Positions 1 through 11,493 of a stretch of 64,000 bases of DNA are shown one piece after another. Under the pieces are notes generated by a model, which saw only the letters and a program-made list of their open reading frames with translations, made no database searches and had not been told where the DNA came from. The number at the start of each line of letters is the position of its first letter. The first letter of the stretch is position 1. The DNA is from Pegea sp. RAD2-039 (taxonomy: Eukaryota; Chordata; Thaliacea; Salpida; Salpidae), in contig JAQGEQ010000240.1 of the NCBI GenBank assembly GCA_034620365.1, forward strand, positions 248,001 to 312,000. Reading direction: 5' to 3'. A program made the position numbers and the translations under genes.

Positions 1-906
1 GCTAAAAAATTAATTGATGAAATCACCAAAAATTCCTTGTAAATTTTAATTTTCTTTGTTACTTAAAGTACTTGCTTAAAAAAATAGAGTACGCCAAAAT
101 ATGGTTAAATTAAAGTTATTCAATGTAGCTTGAAGTTTTTTTCGTTTTTAGATTTTACATTCTTGGATATTTTAATTCCAATAAAGTTGTGCAGAACTAT
201 TTACTAATATTTTTTGGGTTTTTACCCTAAAACTCGTCAAGAAGAATATTATTAGCATCATAAGACTTATAATATAAGCTGAGTTATTTTGAATTTAAAA
301 AGTTCACGTAAGTACAAGCAATTTGTTTATTAAATCTAGGTTGGTAATTTTTTATCAATATTATTTAGTTTTCAAATCATAAAAACAAAACTGAAAAGGA
401 AATAATTTTTATATTTATCTGCTTTCCGTATTATAATTCATATTTTTCATATTTGTTTTAATAACGAAACTTATTTCAAAGATATTATCTAATGAAAGGT
501 CTTATGATTAATAAAGTAACTGAAAACTATTATGAAAGTTTTTACTATAAAAACATAACCAAAGTAGTTCAGTTTGTTTGGTAGGCTAACAATTAAATAT
601 TTGTTCTAGATCTAATTAGAATTTATTATTGTTTGTTTTTTCATTGAGTGAAAATTTATTTGGTTTATTCAGGTAAACTTTCCCATTTTGGATAATTTCA
701 ACAATTCAGTTAAAAAACAATAAGTTTTAACTATCTAATTAAAAAAATTTCGAATAAAGAGATTATTTTCATCTTTGAATTACTACAAAAATGTATAAAA
801 TTCCGTTTAAATTTACCTTTTAAATTCAAATAAATTATTCGTTACTAGTCATTTTCGCTAAGCAGCGCTAGATATTTTTGTTATGTGTACTTGGTAGCGA
901 GAAACC
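1..906. other. AT-rich upstream flank
   Basis: No coding exon, RNA gene or repeat is recognisable here. The stretch is AT-rich sequence full of stops in all frames. Its right end leads into the TATA motif and first exon of the glucose transporter gene, so it probably includes that gene's upstream control region, but I see no specific factor site worth naming. Confidence 0.5.
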
Positions 907-915
907 TATATAAAG
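907..915 (+). promoter_or_regulatory. Putative TATA box of the GLUT-like gene
   Basis: TATATAAAG stands 55 nt upstream of the start codon at 970. That leaves room for a transcription start near 935-945 and a 5' UTR of about 30 nt. In this AT-rich background a TATA match alone is weak evidence; the spacing and the exact motif make it plausible. Confidence 0.5.
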
Positions 916-969
916 TGACTTTCATTCCAGACATCAATTAAATCTATTATTTTAACTCAGAAAGGAAAT

Positions 970-3900
970 ATGGGAAATCCTGGTCTAGTTTCAGAAAATG
1001 TAAGTAATTTTTTATGTTAATTATGATAAATGCAGTTTTTAGATTAAATTTATTTTTAGTATGTATTTATTTTTTTGTCAATTTATGAGATTTGTTTTAT
1101 TAGTCTAAAAAATTTATTCTAAATCATTAATTTTATAATAATTCAATTTTACCTTTTATCTAACTAATGAAAGCATTATGTGAAGGTTAATAATTTTATA
1201 AAGATTGTTATTTAAATCAGTTAAATTTATTATTAATTTTTTGAACAATTAACAATTTTGAACTCTTAATAAATAGGATAGAATTATTTATAAATTATTT
1301 TTAGATAATTATTTCTGATTCTAACTGAATTATAAAAGTCTAGTTTAATACATTTGTTTTATCTTCTACAACTATGGTTTGTTTAAAAGTAATGGACTAG
1401 TTTCATAAAAATATTTTTGTTTTTAGAAACCTACTGCTACATTCTCCTTGATTATAGGAGTTGTAATGTCAGTTATTGGCTCTTCGTTTCAATATGGTTA
1501 TAATATTGCTGTAATGAATGCACCAAAATCAGTGAGTCAAAATTTAATAAAAAATGTTTGAAAATTTATCTGATTTTTTTAACCAGGATATTCAAGATTT
1601 CTTCTTCAATTGTAATTCAACAGATAACTTTGATGCGAATGAAAAAGATAACTGTACTGTAAGTTGGTAATCACAAATATATACTCAAAAATTCAATATC
1701 TTTATTTGCAGGAAAGTTATAGAAATTATAGAGACAATATGTATGCTGTTGCTGTAGCTGTTTTTGCTTTTTCTGGTATGGTTGGATCATTACTTGTTGG
1801 CGCATTTGTTAATAAACTTGGAAGGTTTGTATTAAACTATTTGATAAAGTTTGAAACTTATATATTTTTTGATATCAGGAGAGGCGGCCTTTTGGTGAAC
1901 AACATTTTCTCATTACTTGGGGCAATATTTCTTGGAGTTTCAAAAACTGCAAATAGTTTTGCTCTTATTATTGTTGGTCGATTTTTTATTGGAGTATTTT
2001 CAGGTATTTAATCGCTGTAAAATGTTAACAATTCTTCATTAATTGTTCTTTTTAGGTCTTGCAACTGGATTAATTCCTATGTATATAGGTGAAATATCAC
2101 CTAAGCAATGGCGTGGGGCTATTGGCATCACAAACCAGTTGCTGATTACTATTGGAATTCTGGTTGCACAGGTCTGATGATTTGTTAGATTGTTAGAGCT
2201 TGTTTGAACTTTTTATTCCTAGGTATTTGGTTTGGAGCAGCTTCTTGGTACACCAGACTTGTGGCCTCTTATGTTTGCTCTTACTTTTGTTCCTTCTCTA
2301 TTACAATCAATTGCTATTCCATTTATGCCAAAAAGTCCGAGGTATCTTCTAATTGATTTAAAGCAGGAAGATGTTGCTAAAAACGGTTTGTTTCAATTCT
2401 TAACCTCAATTTTGAAAATTGAATATTTTGTTATTTGAAATATAGAATTAGTAAAGCTTCGAGGTGTTGGTGATGTTTCTGATGAAATGGATGAAATGAG
2501 AAAAGAAGCAGATGCTGAATCACAAACAGAAGCAATGTCAGTCAGTCAATTACTCAATGAAAGATCTGTTAGATGGCAATTGATTACAATTTTAGCAATG
2601 ATGGTAGCTCAACAATTATCAGGGATTAATGCTGTAAGTTAATATTCAAATCAAGTATAAGATAAATTACTAAAACAAAAAGCTCTTTAATTTTAATGGC
2701 CTGAAAAATTTTGATGCAAACCGCCTCAAACCGGTTTGGAAACTTCACCTTCTTTGTTAATTCATCATTTTTCTCCTTACTATTTCCGTCTCTCATCTTC
2801 AATATTTGTTTTAAGAATCATTGACGTCACATTTTTTTTTAACATTCTGTTAACACCTTAAACACATTTCATAATTTCTTTCATTTTTTTAGGTATTTTT
2901 TTACACAAATACAATTTTTGATCGTGCTGGTATCCCCAGAGGAAATTCTCAAGGTCTTGCTGCTGTGGGAGTTGGTACCGTCAACGTTTTAATGACAGTA
3001 GTTGCGGTTAGTTAATAAATTTTCTATTTTCTATCCAACTTTATATTATTCACAAAGAGTTTCCACGAATTTGTCAATAAAGTCTGATTACAAAGAAAAC
3101 ATTCTTTCGTTGAAATGTAGTTCACTTAAAAACTGGGCGTTTTCTGTTTATCATCCAATCAAATTTGAACAAGATTTCTTTTGTTACGTGAACTACTACT
3201 TCAAAATATTGTTTAATACAAACCAAACTGTAGTTTCTCATCTATTATCCAGTAGTTTTTACTAGACTTATTGATTGAGTGATTACTTAGGTACCAAATC
3301 AAAACACTCAAGTAGTATAGTAGGTTTAGCAACTTATTACAAGTTAACAACAATTATTTAGCTCTATGTGTACTGCTATAAGTTAATGTTATGTCAGCTG
3401 AATTTCAAAAGATTTTGAAATGTTTTTGTGCTATAAACATATTCTGACTTAAACTCTTTAATATCTTGCATATGATTTCAATTGTCTACGTACAACAGTA
3501 TAAATGTACTTATAAATGGCTTAACACGTATGTAGTTGAGCCTAAGGCTTATTTAATTTATGATCTGTTTTAACTATTAGGCTGGGATTATTGAAAGAGT
3601 TGGTCGTAAGAAACTTTTGGTATATGGATTTGGAGCTATGGTGTTTTGGTGTTTGGTTCTTACTATCATTCTCAACCTGCTTATAGGCATCACAGCAGTA
3701 AGTATTTACTATCCAATATTCAAATTACTAAATACACTTTCAAACTATTATCGATTTAATTATTTCTTAAACAAACTATTTAAATAAACTTTTATTCAAA
3801 ATATTTGTTTGCAAAAAACTAATAAAAACTTGTTTAATAAATATTTAAATTCCATTACACCAATATTTAAATTAAACATCTTTTAGGATGGAACTACTCA

Positions 3901-4403
3901 TTGGTTGTCTTATCTCAGCATTATTTGCGTGATTGGTTATATAGTTGGATTTGCTGTGGGCCCCGGACCTATACCTTGGATTATGAACACAGAATTTTTC
4001 ACTCAAGCAGCTAGACCACCGGCAACTATGTTATCGTGTGTTGCTAATTGGACTTGTAACTTTTTGATTGGAATTGGATTTCCAGCTGTAGCTGTAAGTT
4101 TATTTCGACAAATCTTTTCTCAGTTAATTTCTATTTGTACAGAACGCTGCTGGACCTTATGTGTTCCTTGGTTTTATGATTGTTTCTTTACTTATCACAG
4201 TTTATTTGCAAATAGTTATGCCTGAGACTAAAAACAAAACATTTGCTGAAATCAATGCTTTGTTCGCTAAAAGGTTTGTTTTTTACTTTTATCTAAAATT
4301 TCGCTTTTTTCATTACTCTTAATATTTTAGAAATGGAATTATTGTTCAAGATGTAGAAAAAGTTGCTCTGAATCCAGTGTACTCCAGAGCGAATGTAGTT
4401 TGA
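970..4403 (+). CDS. Class I GLUT-type facilitative glucose transporter (SLC2A family)
   Basis: This gene encodes a 517-residue major-facilitator sugar transporter of the plasma membrane, the usual length for GLUT1-4 relatives. The model has thirteen exons: 970-999, 1427-1531, 1587-1658, 1712-1824, 1879-2003, 2056-2171, 2223-2385, 2446-2633, 2893-3006, 3581-3697, 3887-4093, 4143-4273 and 4331-4403. All junctions are GT-AG and in frame. Family hallmarks appear in order: FQYGYN in helix 1, a first extracellular loop with NST and NCT glycosylation sequons, GRRGG after helix 2, PMYIGEISP and RGA with NQL in the middle helices, PKSPRYLL at the end of helix 6, QQLSGINA in helix 7 (residues 297-304), [15 protein letters not shown] in helix 10 (406-412) and PETK near the end. 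The QLS triplet in helix 7 is typical of class I glucose carriers rather than fructose-preferring GLUT5. The start is the first ATG after the TATA box. Eight of its twelve introns are 49-60 nt. Which vertebrate class I member is closest cannot be decided by eye. Confidence 0.93.
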
Positions 4404-4571
4404 ATATTTCATAAATTTTCTCATTCTAAATTACTAGTCTCAAACCTCCAGTTTCACCTGTCTTAAAAACAGACTAAATTTATGGATTAGGAATTGATGA
4501 AGCCTAATACACAGTACATACTCGCAGTATATGATCATTACTCTCTTGATCAAATACTTTTTAAGTATTTT

Positions 4572-4577
4572 AATAAA
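4572..4577 (+). terminator. Polyadenylation signal, GLUT-like gene
   Basis: AATAAA lies about 170 nt after the transporter stop codon and is the first canonical signal downstream of it. Confidence 0.4.
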
Positions 4578-5997
4578 TTTCTCTATTGATTATCAGCTGT
4601 AAAAAGTGCTTTTAAGTTTTTAATGTTGACATGTTCTGTTTTTGTCGATATACCAATTGTATATATTAAAAATGTTCCGGTCTTCATATTTATTTTCTTG
4701 TGCTACTACTAAAGTTATACTTTTAATAATGGTGCATTTATTAGCACAAATTTGAAAGTTCTTGCTGTATGTAAAATGTCGTACATTTAAAGTATTCGTA
4801 AAACTTTGTAATACAAAACAATATCTTCAAAAACAACCTGCTTATTTTTTGCTTAAGATTTTCTTAGTTTTAGTTTGAAAGCAATTATAAAGAAATTCAG
4901 TGAATTGTAAAGGTTGGATGATTCAACATTCGAAAAAATAATTATAGATTGAAGGAGTAATTGTTCAAGTATTTCTATATTTTCCTTACTTCTTTCAAAG
5001 GTCATACTTCTACTATTCTTAACAACTAGACTTGGTGTGAGCTATGCTTTAGTAGCTTTTCAATGTAACACATTCTATATTTAGTTCTATCCTCTCAATG
5101 AGGTTATTCTGACTTTCTAAGTTTGTTTACTACGTTCAAATGTATTTGAGAAAAAAAGTAAAGTTTTTCAAGGTCAAAATTTGATCTAGTTATCATTGTT
5201 TATACAAAAAGTCTTGACTATTTTTATTCTAAACATTTACTAAAATGTAGATAACTCATTTTAAAATGTCTGAGATTAGTTAGTTGATAGTTTATCACAA
5301 ATTTTTCAAATTTAAAAATTAGATTTTACAAGCTATAAACTAATAAAAATGACTTGATAAACTTGATTTTTTTAATTATTATTTTTAAATTGGTCTTTTA
5401 TGTCAAAAAATTATAACAGCAAAGTTTGGTGCTTTTTTGGCTGAAAAACATGTTGCTAAAAATATTCTCAAAATTACAAAACTACTAATTTGGTATTTTT
5501 TACCTTATTTTTATGTCATAATTTTGCTTTCAAAAGTGATATAATTTCAAAATCATTTAAGAAAAGGAATGTTTATAAAACATTAGACAAACGCTATAAA
5601 TATTTTACTCTTTTAAAATATCCTATAAGAAGTTTCAACTACTTTTAACAATTTTATTAAAAAAAATACTTAATTTTCAAAGTTTATACACTAGTACTTG
5701 TAAAAAAAAATCATATCTAGTTTAACTTGATATATAACATACCAACTTTACTTTATATTTCTGATACTTTTTTAATTACTATTGTTAAATATTTTTACAA
5801 TTTTCAAAAACTACTCTGAAACAGCGTGTTTCTGCGGTAAGTAACATTATCTGAAAAATACTCTTTTCATGGTTCACTGAACACATAGTGTAGAGAAATT
5901 AGAAATCAAATTAGATGTAAATTACAGTAAGCAAAAAATATTGAATATGGAAATATATCTAACTCTTCAACTTTAGAGTTACTGTTTATGTAGGTGG

Positions 5998-6020
5998 ATA
6001 AATAAATAAATAAATAAATA
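5998..6020 (+). repeat. ATAA microsatellite
   Basis: Almost six uninterrupted copies of ATAA. A second TAAA run lies at 43845-43860. Such runs often mark the tails of short retroposons, but no element body is clear beside this one. Confidence 0.8.
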
Positions 6021-6254
6021 CAGTTTAAAAAAGTTTATTTCATAAGTTTACAGTAAAAGTTATACTAATTTAAACCTTATGAAATGATTTTAAAAAATTT
6101 AATTCATTTAAGAAAATGCTAACTAACAATGATACTTTTTTATAAACTATATTCAGCTATTTTTAAAATTTATTTAGCCTTTAATAATAACAAAATAATT
6201 TCCCTTTAAAACTAAATAATAATATTTAAAAATAATTTTGCTTATTGTTGTTGT

Positions 6255-6570
6255 GGGTAGAAAAACTGAAGTTTTATCCAAATGTATGGGTGAGTTATCC
6301 AAAAAAACATTCTAAGAAAATCTTAAATGTTTCGAAACAGCGTGGTTTAGTTCAAAAAATTTGCGCAAGACACTCCCTTATGTTGACCAATCAAAACTAA
6401 ACAACACAAACTCAAAAATCAAGATGAAAAAAGGGTAACGCCCAATTTTGTCAGCCAATGGGAATCGTTTAAAGTTGTCTCATAGTACCTGCTTGTCAAG
6501 TAACAATTCAGCGTAATTTAACTTAGGAAAAATGAACTTGGGTCATGACGTCATTAAATCTGAGGATTAT
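6255..6570. repeat. Possible dispersed non-autonomous element
   Basis: This block of about 300 nt differs from its surroundings in having higher complexity and more G+C. It contains GAAACAGCGTGG at 6334, CCAATC and GCCAATGGG boxes, and a TGACGTCA palindrome at 6546. The decamer AAACAGCGTG recurs at 5819 and, reversed, at 23378-23387 inside an HSD17B7 intron next to another TGACGTCA. I see no open reading frame and no clear terminal repeats. It could be a MITE or SINE relic, or simply a regulatory block. Confidence 0.3.
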
Positions 6571-8666
6571 ACATCGTTCAAAAATTAAAAAAGTTTTATG
6601 AAGTAGATTATAAATAATGATTAAATCACTTATCTTGAAATAATTGGTTTGTTTGAGTTTAATCTTTAATATTTAAGATATATTTTGTTAAATCCTTGAT
6701 GTAAAAGCTAAATCATGAACAGTATATTACATCGAGTATGATAATTATATTTTGATGAATATATCTTGATGAATTATTATCAAAAATAAATTTTTATGCT
6801 TTATCGCCAACTAGCAGAAAAAGTTAAATTTATTTAAAGACATTTTTTAACTGCAGATCTAGATTTTACATATTTGAAATAATTGGAGTTATATAAAAAT
6901 TTAATCTTGAAATTTAACTTTAGAATTGTTCTACAAAATAGTTTATCTTGTAAAATTTTTTTATTTTTGTCATACTGTGTAAACGACAATTTTTTTTAAT
7001 TAAAATTTGTTTAAAACAGTAGAATCGACAAAAATGATATTCGAGTGCTTTATAGTTTTGAAATTCGGCATTCTTGAGTTTGAAATTTTCAAGAGATTGA
7101 TGATGTAAGTGGTTCTGGGCGAATATAAAGTCTATATAGTAACTTAAAAAGTAAATTCTTGATTATTTTACAACTAGTCTCTTGGAAAGACTATTATAGA
7201 TGTATTTTGTTCTAAAAAATACTTGAATAAACCTCCACTAATCTTAACAACACACAGAAGCAAGAAGTGCCAATCATAATTGTTGCATTCTTCAAAAGAA
7301 CTCATGCACGAAAGTACCAAATAATTAATTAAAAGTTAATTACGAAAATTGCAAACAAACTTTGTAGGTGAAAGATGGAGGTAAAATAATGTGAAAAGCT
7401 GTTAAAGAAGTAAACACAGTTGTTAGGTTGCAACTGAAGTCGGTGAGTAGATCATGCTATTGTATTAATGACGGTAGAGATAATAAAAAATCTTTATCAG
7501 CTAAATAATGATAAATTAAATCGCAATTTGATCCTCAGAAGCAATATTTAAAATAATTGAAAAGATGAAGATCATCGAATTGATCAGAGAAAGCCTTACA
7601 TCGGATTGAAATATGATTTCTCACTTTCCAAACCAAACTTTTCAATTCTTTTTGTCAACTGAAAATGTTATGTTTTTGTTCTTTAATTTAAATCTAACTT
7701 GTTAAAGCTTAGGCTTAAGATTTTATAGGACTAAAATATTTTTCTTGGTGAATATCTAAGTAAATTGTAGAAGTTGTTATCACTTCTTTTGTATTTATAA
7801 ATATCTTCTTTAGAATCGAATTTGAAAATAATTTTTTATAGAATTACTGATTTATTTCAACGTAAACATGAAGTAAACGTGTTTTTTAAATTACTTTAGC
7901 TGACTAAATAAGATTACAAGAAAAAAACTACTTATAAATAGCAGATTCAGAATCTTTTGTAAAATGTTGACGTATCCACATACACTAAGAAACAGTGAAG
8001 TGCCCTAGGTTTTTCAGACTTTGCTCTTAATTAGTATTTTCTGCAGTTGATGCCTCGGTATCAAGTGAGATTGTAAATATAGGTTGTGTTCACAAGCACT
8101 TTTTTGTATGTAGTTTGTATAAATCAAGGTTTGCTGCTGGTAAAGAAATGATGTTGTAGATACTGAGAATATTGACTAACTTGATTATGGTTTTTAGTTG
8201 ATGACTTTTTGAAGTTCAGTAATCTTGGTATCTTTTATGCAGTTGTTAAGCTAATTTTAGAATAACAGTTTAAATGTAAACTAATTAGTTTATTTTTAAG
8301 CATGAAGTTAATTTCTTTTCTAGAGTATTTATTCTATCTTTAAGATTTTTGTTTTTAGTGTTTATTTAGATTTCAAATCAAATTTTTTGATACTTACAAT
8401 TATTTTTTTATCTTTTTTTGACTTTGCTGAGTACAAAAATGCAGGTAAAATAATTTGATCTACTTTAAAAATCATCATTAAAAAAGATAGTTTAAGGACT
8501 TGCCTCTTTTAGAAATATATAGCATTTGCAATAAATGTATTTGCTTCTGTTAAAAGTTTGATGTTTCCAAATCATTAAAGTTTAACTACTTGCTTATATT
8601 TAGACAAAACTATTTTCACAAATCTCTTTTATCAACAAATTTCAGCTATATGCTGCTGATTCAACT

Positions 8667-9314
8667 ATGCAAACAACTTATCCATCTGTTAATGCTCAAC
8701 CTTCTACAATTCCTATGAACCTACAACCTACAGCTCCAATAACCATGCAGCCTGCCATGACTGTCCAGCCTATTGCTACTCAGTCTCGTTCAGTGGTCAC
8801 TACAACTAATGTTGTACAACAAAGTGGTCCAAACGGTAAGAATTTATGGACCAGTGGAATCTGTCAGTATGCCCTAGAATTTCGAAGCTGTAAGTTTATT
8901 TTTCATTAATTTTTTCTGTATGGACATTTTTCAAAAACATTTTTGTTGTTTCTTAGGTTTATGTGCCGCATTTTTGCCTTGTATTTTTAGCATGTTATTA
9001 TCACAAAGGATGGGGGAACGTGCTTGTGTTCCATGTTGTATTGTCAGCAGCACACCTTTACTGCGATCTGTTTTTCGAACTAAGCACAACATCCATGTGA
9101 GTTTTGATGGTGAGACTGATACATGAAACTTCTTCTCGTAATTACATTTGGAGTTGTATAAACTTGTATTAATGTCATAATTTTGTGGATTTTTCCTTAG
9201 GGGGATATTTGTGATGATTGCATTGTGTCTAACTGTTGCAGCCCTTGTGTTCTCTGTCAATTATCCAGAGAAATGGACTATAAGGGCTACCCGATGGATT
9301 CGTGCATGCTATAA
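8667..9314 (+). CDS. PLAC8/cornifelin-like cysteine-rich protein
   Basis: The gene encodes a small PLAC8-domain protein of 158 residues in exons 8667-8889, 8957-9096 and 9201-9314. The first 50 residues are a low-complexity Q/P/T/M-rich tail. The PLAC8 domain follows: a GLC-like entry (LWTSGICQYAL), a CLCAAFLPC cysteine cluster in a hydrophobic stretch, CVPCC, an RSVFRTKHNI segment where relatives have LRTKIR, and the terminal DICDDC plus CSPCVLCQLSREM signature. Family members are small cytoplasmic or membrane-associated proteins, including plant fruit-weight and cadmium-resistance proteins and animal cornifelin; no single reaction is established. A possible extra upstream exon, ATGCAG at 8439-8444 followed by GTAAAA, would splice in frame to the acceptor before 8646 and add nine residues. 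I therefore hold the start open. The identity is clear from the cysteine pattern. Confidence 0.85.
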
Positions 9315-9358
9315 TGATTTTTGCGATAATTTGATTAAGTTTGGGTTTTCCACTATGC

Positions 9359-9364
9359 AATAAA
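9359..9364 (+). terminator. Polyadenylation signal, PLAC8-like gene
   Basis: AATAAA lies 45 nt after the stop codon, so the 3' UTR would be very short. Confidence 0.55.
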
Positions 9365-10436
9365 ATAATTTTTTTTGTCGACTCGTTTTTTTAAATTTAA
9401 TAGCTCGTCTTAAACTGGTCAACTATTGAAAAGATGAAAATATATCCTTAGAAAATTCAATTGTGGTTATAGTTTAAGATTATAATCAGCTTTTGTAAGT
9501 AAACGTTTAGATATAAACTTCCTGATATCTTGAATTAAGATCTGTTGTAAAAATATTCCCCTTGATATTTATATCATCCCAAACAAAAAAAATTTCAAAA
9601 CCTAAAACTTTTAAATGAAAAAGGTCAAAGTAAAAAGAACAAGTTTTACAAAAACATACTTTAGTAACAAAAGCTAACCTAAATAAAAAATGTAGGAAAG
9701 TTGCAGATTGTGCCGAAACTAAAAATTGTAAAAATAGAAAAGTAATTTTGACTAAAGTTATAAGGTATTGGCGAAGTTGACTTTCGTGTTCTACTTCGAA
9801 CTTTTAAACTTTATGGAAAATTTCATCGAGATGATTGGGCATGCTGATGATGGGCATTTATTTAATTGTACTAAAGTGGCACAGATGCCGTGCTGAAAAG
9901 CAGTATTTTTTGATAACTTTTGATTTAGTATTATACTCACAATAATGCTCTTATATGTTCTACTTTAAGCGATGTTTAAATCCTATCACGAAATCGGTTT
10001 CTTAAAACCAGTCATAGTAGAGTAAGTTCAATCTTTTTATACTTATGAAAAATAACTTTTTAATAACGAATTTCATATAACATTTAGAACCCTAAATATG
10101 CCACAATTTTTGAAAAGTCCAATAATCCCTTTTCTAAATTTGCTCTGTAAAACTCATTACTTTGAGTTAGTTAAAAGGATAAGTCAGAAAATAATAAAGT
10201 AAGACATTAAAATTTCTTTTTAAATATTACTTCAAAATTTTTGAGTTTTTGAATATAAGCATTATATTCATAATAGAAAAAAAATGACAGATCTGTTTGT
10301 AAAAAGTTTAGATTTAAGAAAGTAGTGATAGATAGTTATCATAAACTTATTACAAATTAATTTGCCTTATAATTTATATTAAGAATTGATGTAATCGAAA
10401 AATGAGTTTTTAAAAAAACATTTTTAAAGGTTTTAT
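9365..10436. other. Intergenic stretch between convergent genes
   Basis: No coding exon is evident. The part at about 9700-10020 is less AT-rich and more complex than its flanks and may be an old repeat, but I found no second copy in the window and no open frame. Confidence 0.4.
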
Positions 10437-10442
10437 TTTATT
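10437..10442 (-). terminator. Polyadenylation signal, 7TM gene
   Basis: Reading the minus strand, AATAAA occurs 17 nt after the stop codon of the seven-helix receptor gene. Confidence 0.5.
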
Positions 10443-10458
10443 GAAAAAAGTAAATAAA

Positions 10459-11493
10459 TTATAAATTAACTTCAGAAATTTGTGCTTGGATAGTTTCATC
10501 TTTACGTTGATTAATACTGACATTTGATACTTCTTCGTTTAATCTTTGATCTTCAACCACCGAAGTTTTGATCTCTATCTTTTCTTGGCACAAACTCTTG
10601 CTACATAATCCAAACAAAATCTGCCAGCATTTTTCATACGAAAAAATAACAGCAACAACATTAATAACAAGAACAACATTTCGGCATGCAACTATCCATC
10701 TTACTTGTAATTGCAATACTAAATATACCAAAGCTAGAAAAATAAATTCAGATAAAACACAAACCAACGCACTTATAAAAGCCAATTTAGTTAAACGTAT
10801 AATTCTTGAATCACTTTTACAGGTTGAGTGCTTATGCATGACTAAAGGATAACAAAATAAACAAACAAGAAGAATTTGTATAAAACATCTATTCGCTACA
10901 GGCAATCCATACCTTATTTGGAAAAGTTGTTGATTTCTGTTTGTGTCTATGCATAATCCACCTTTATACTTATAATCAGTTAAGGAATACAAAATAGAAG
11001 TAATTATACCTTCTATCACTAATAAGATAATAATTAAATAGTTTATTAATTTAATAAAACAACTGCTGAGATTAGTGCAAATTTGGTGATTATACAGCAT
11101 TCGTTGTTTAATCCAGAAAAATAAATCTACTTGCCAAATGACAATTCGATATGTTGCTACATGAAACGGAAACCAAAGATGACAAAAATAATCTTTCTTT
11201 TCATATGAATCGTTATTGTAAATAAATGATTCAATGCTATGTAGTACAATAAGACGAATGATAAGCAAGCATGGCCCAGTAATAGCAAATGAAATCAACC
11301 ACTTTGACTTTCTTGTACGGCTCCAATGGTTGTGTCGGACTCCAAATAATAGAAAAGAGATGAAAGTATAGAATGATAAGATGACTAAGACTGCTGTGAT
11401 AATCTTGAATTCAATATATTCGGAGGACTTTCTTGTTTCATTTGATGGAATAGATGAACTGATATTTGTTGATATAATTGAAAGTTTTGTCAT
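10459..11493 (-). CDS. Intronless orphan seven-transmembrane receptor
   Basis: A single uninterrupted frame of 344 residues starts at the ATG at 11493. Seven hydrophobic helices can be placed at about residues 31-51, 65-86, 106-128, 147-170, 194-219, 236-260 and 266-286. The N-terminal tail has NIS and NET glycosylation sequons. Cys104 just before helix 3 and Cys181 in the second extracellular loop are in the positions of the conserved GPCR disulfide. The C-terminal tail of about 55 residues is polar, acidic and Ser/Thr-containing. There is no DRY motif after helix 3 (the equivalent position reads WIKQR) and no NPxxY in helix 7, so it is not a standard rhodopsin-family receptor. I do not recognise a subfamily or ligand. 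Lack of introns, in a region where nearly every gene has many, suggests a retroposed origin or a lineage-expanded receptor family. Confidence 0.72.
   Translation of the reverse strand: MTKLSIISTNISSSIPSNETRKSSEYIEFKIITAVLVILSFYTFISFLLFGVRHNHWSRTRKSKWLISFAITGPCLLIIRLIVLHSIESFIYNNDSYEKKDYFCHLWFPFHVATYRIVIWQVDLFFWIKQRMLYNHQICTNLSSCFIKLINYLIIILLVIEGIITSILYSLTDYKYKGGLCIDTNRNQQLFQIRYGLPVANRCFIQILLVCLFCYPLVMHKHSTCKSDSRIIRLTKLAFISALVCVLSEFIFLALVYLVLQLQVRWIVACRNVVLVINVVAVIFSYEKCWQILFGLCSKSLCQEKIEIKTSVVEDQRLNEEVSNVSINQRKDETIQAQISEVNL

Larger units (their letters stand above)
4578..8438. other. Intergenic stretch
   Basis: There is no convincing coding exon between the transporter and the PLAC8-like gene. 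The stretch holds an ATAA microsatellite and a more complex, less AT-rich block (both listed separately) and a lone GAAACAGCGTG motif at 5818. The rest is featureless AT-rich DNA. Confidence 0.5.

Noticed and set aside
8931-9260. 109-codon open frame on the minus strand
   Set aside because: It is antisense to PLAC8 exons and introns, whose cysteine motifs clearly fix the plus-strand frame.
10568-10852. 94-codon plus-strand frame
   Set aside because: Shadow of the seven-helix receptor on the other strand.
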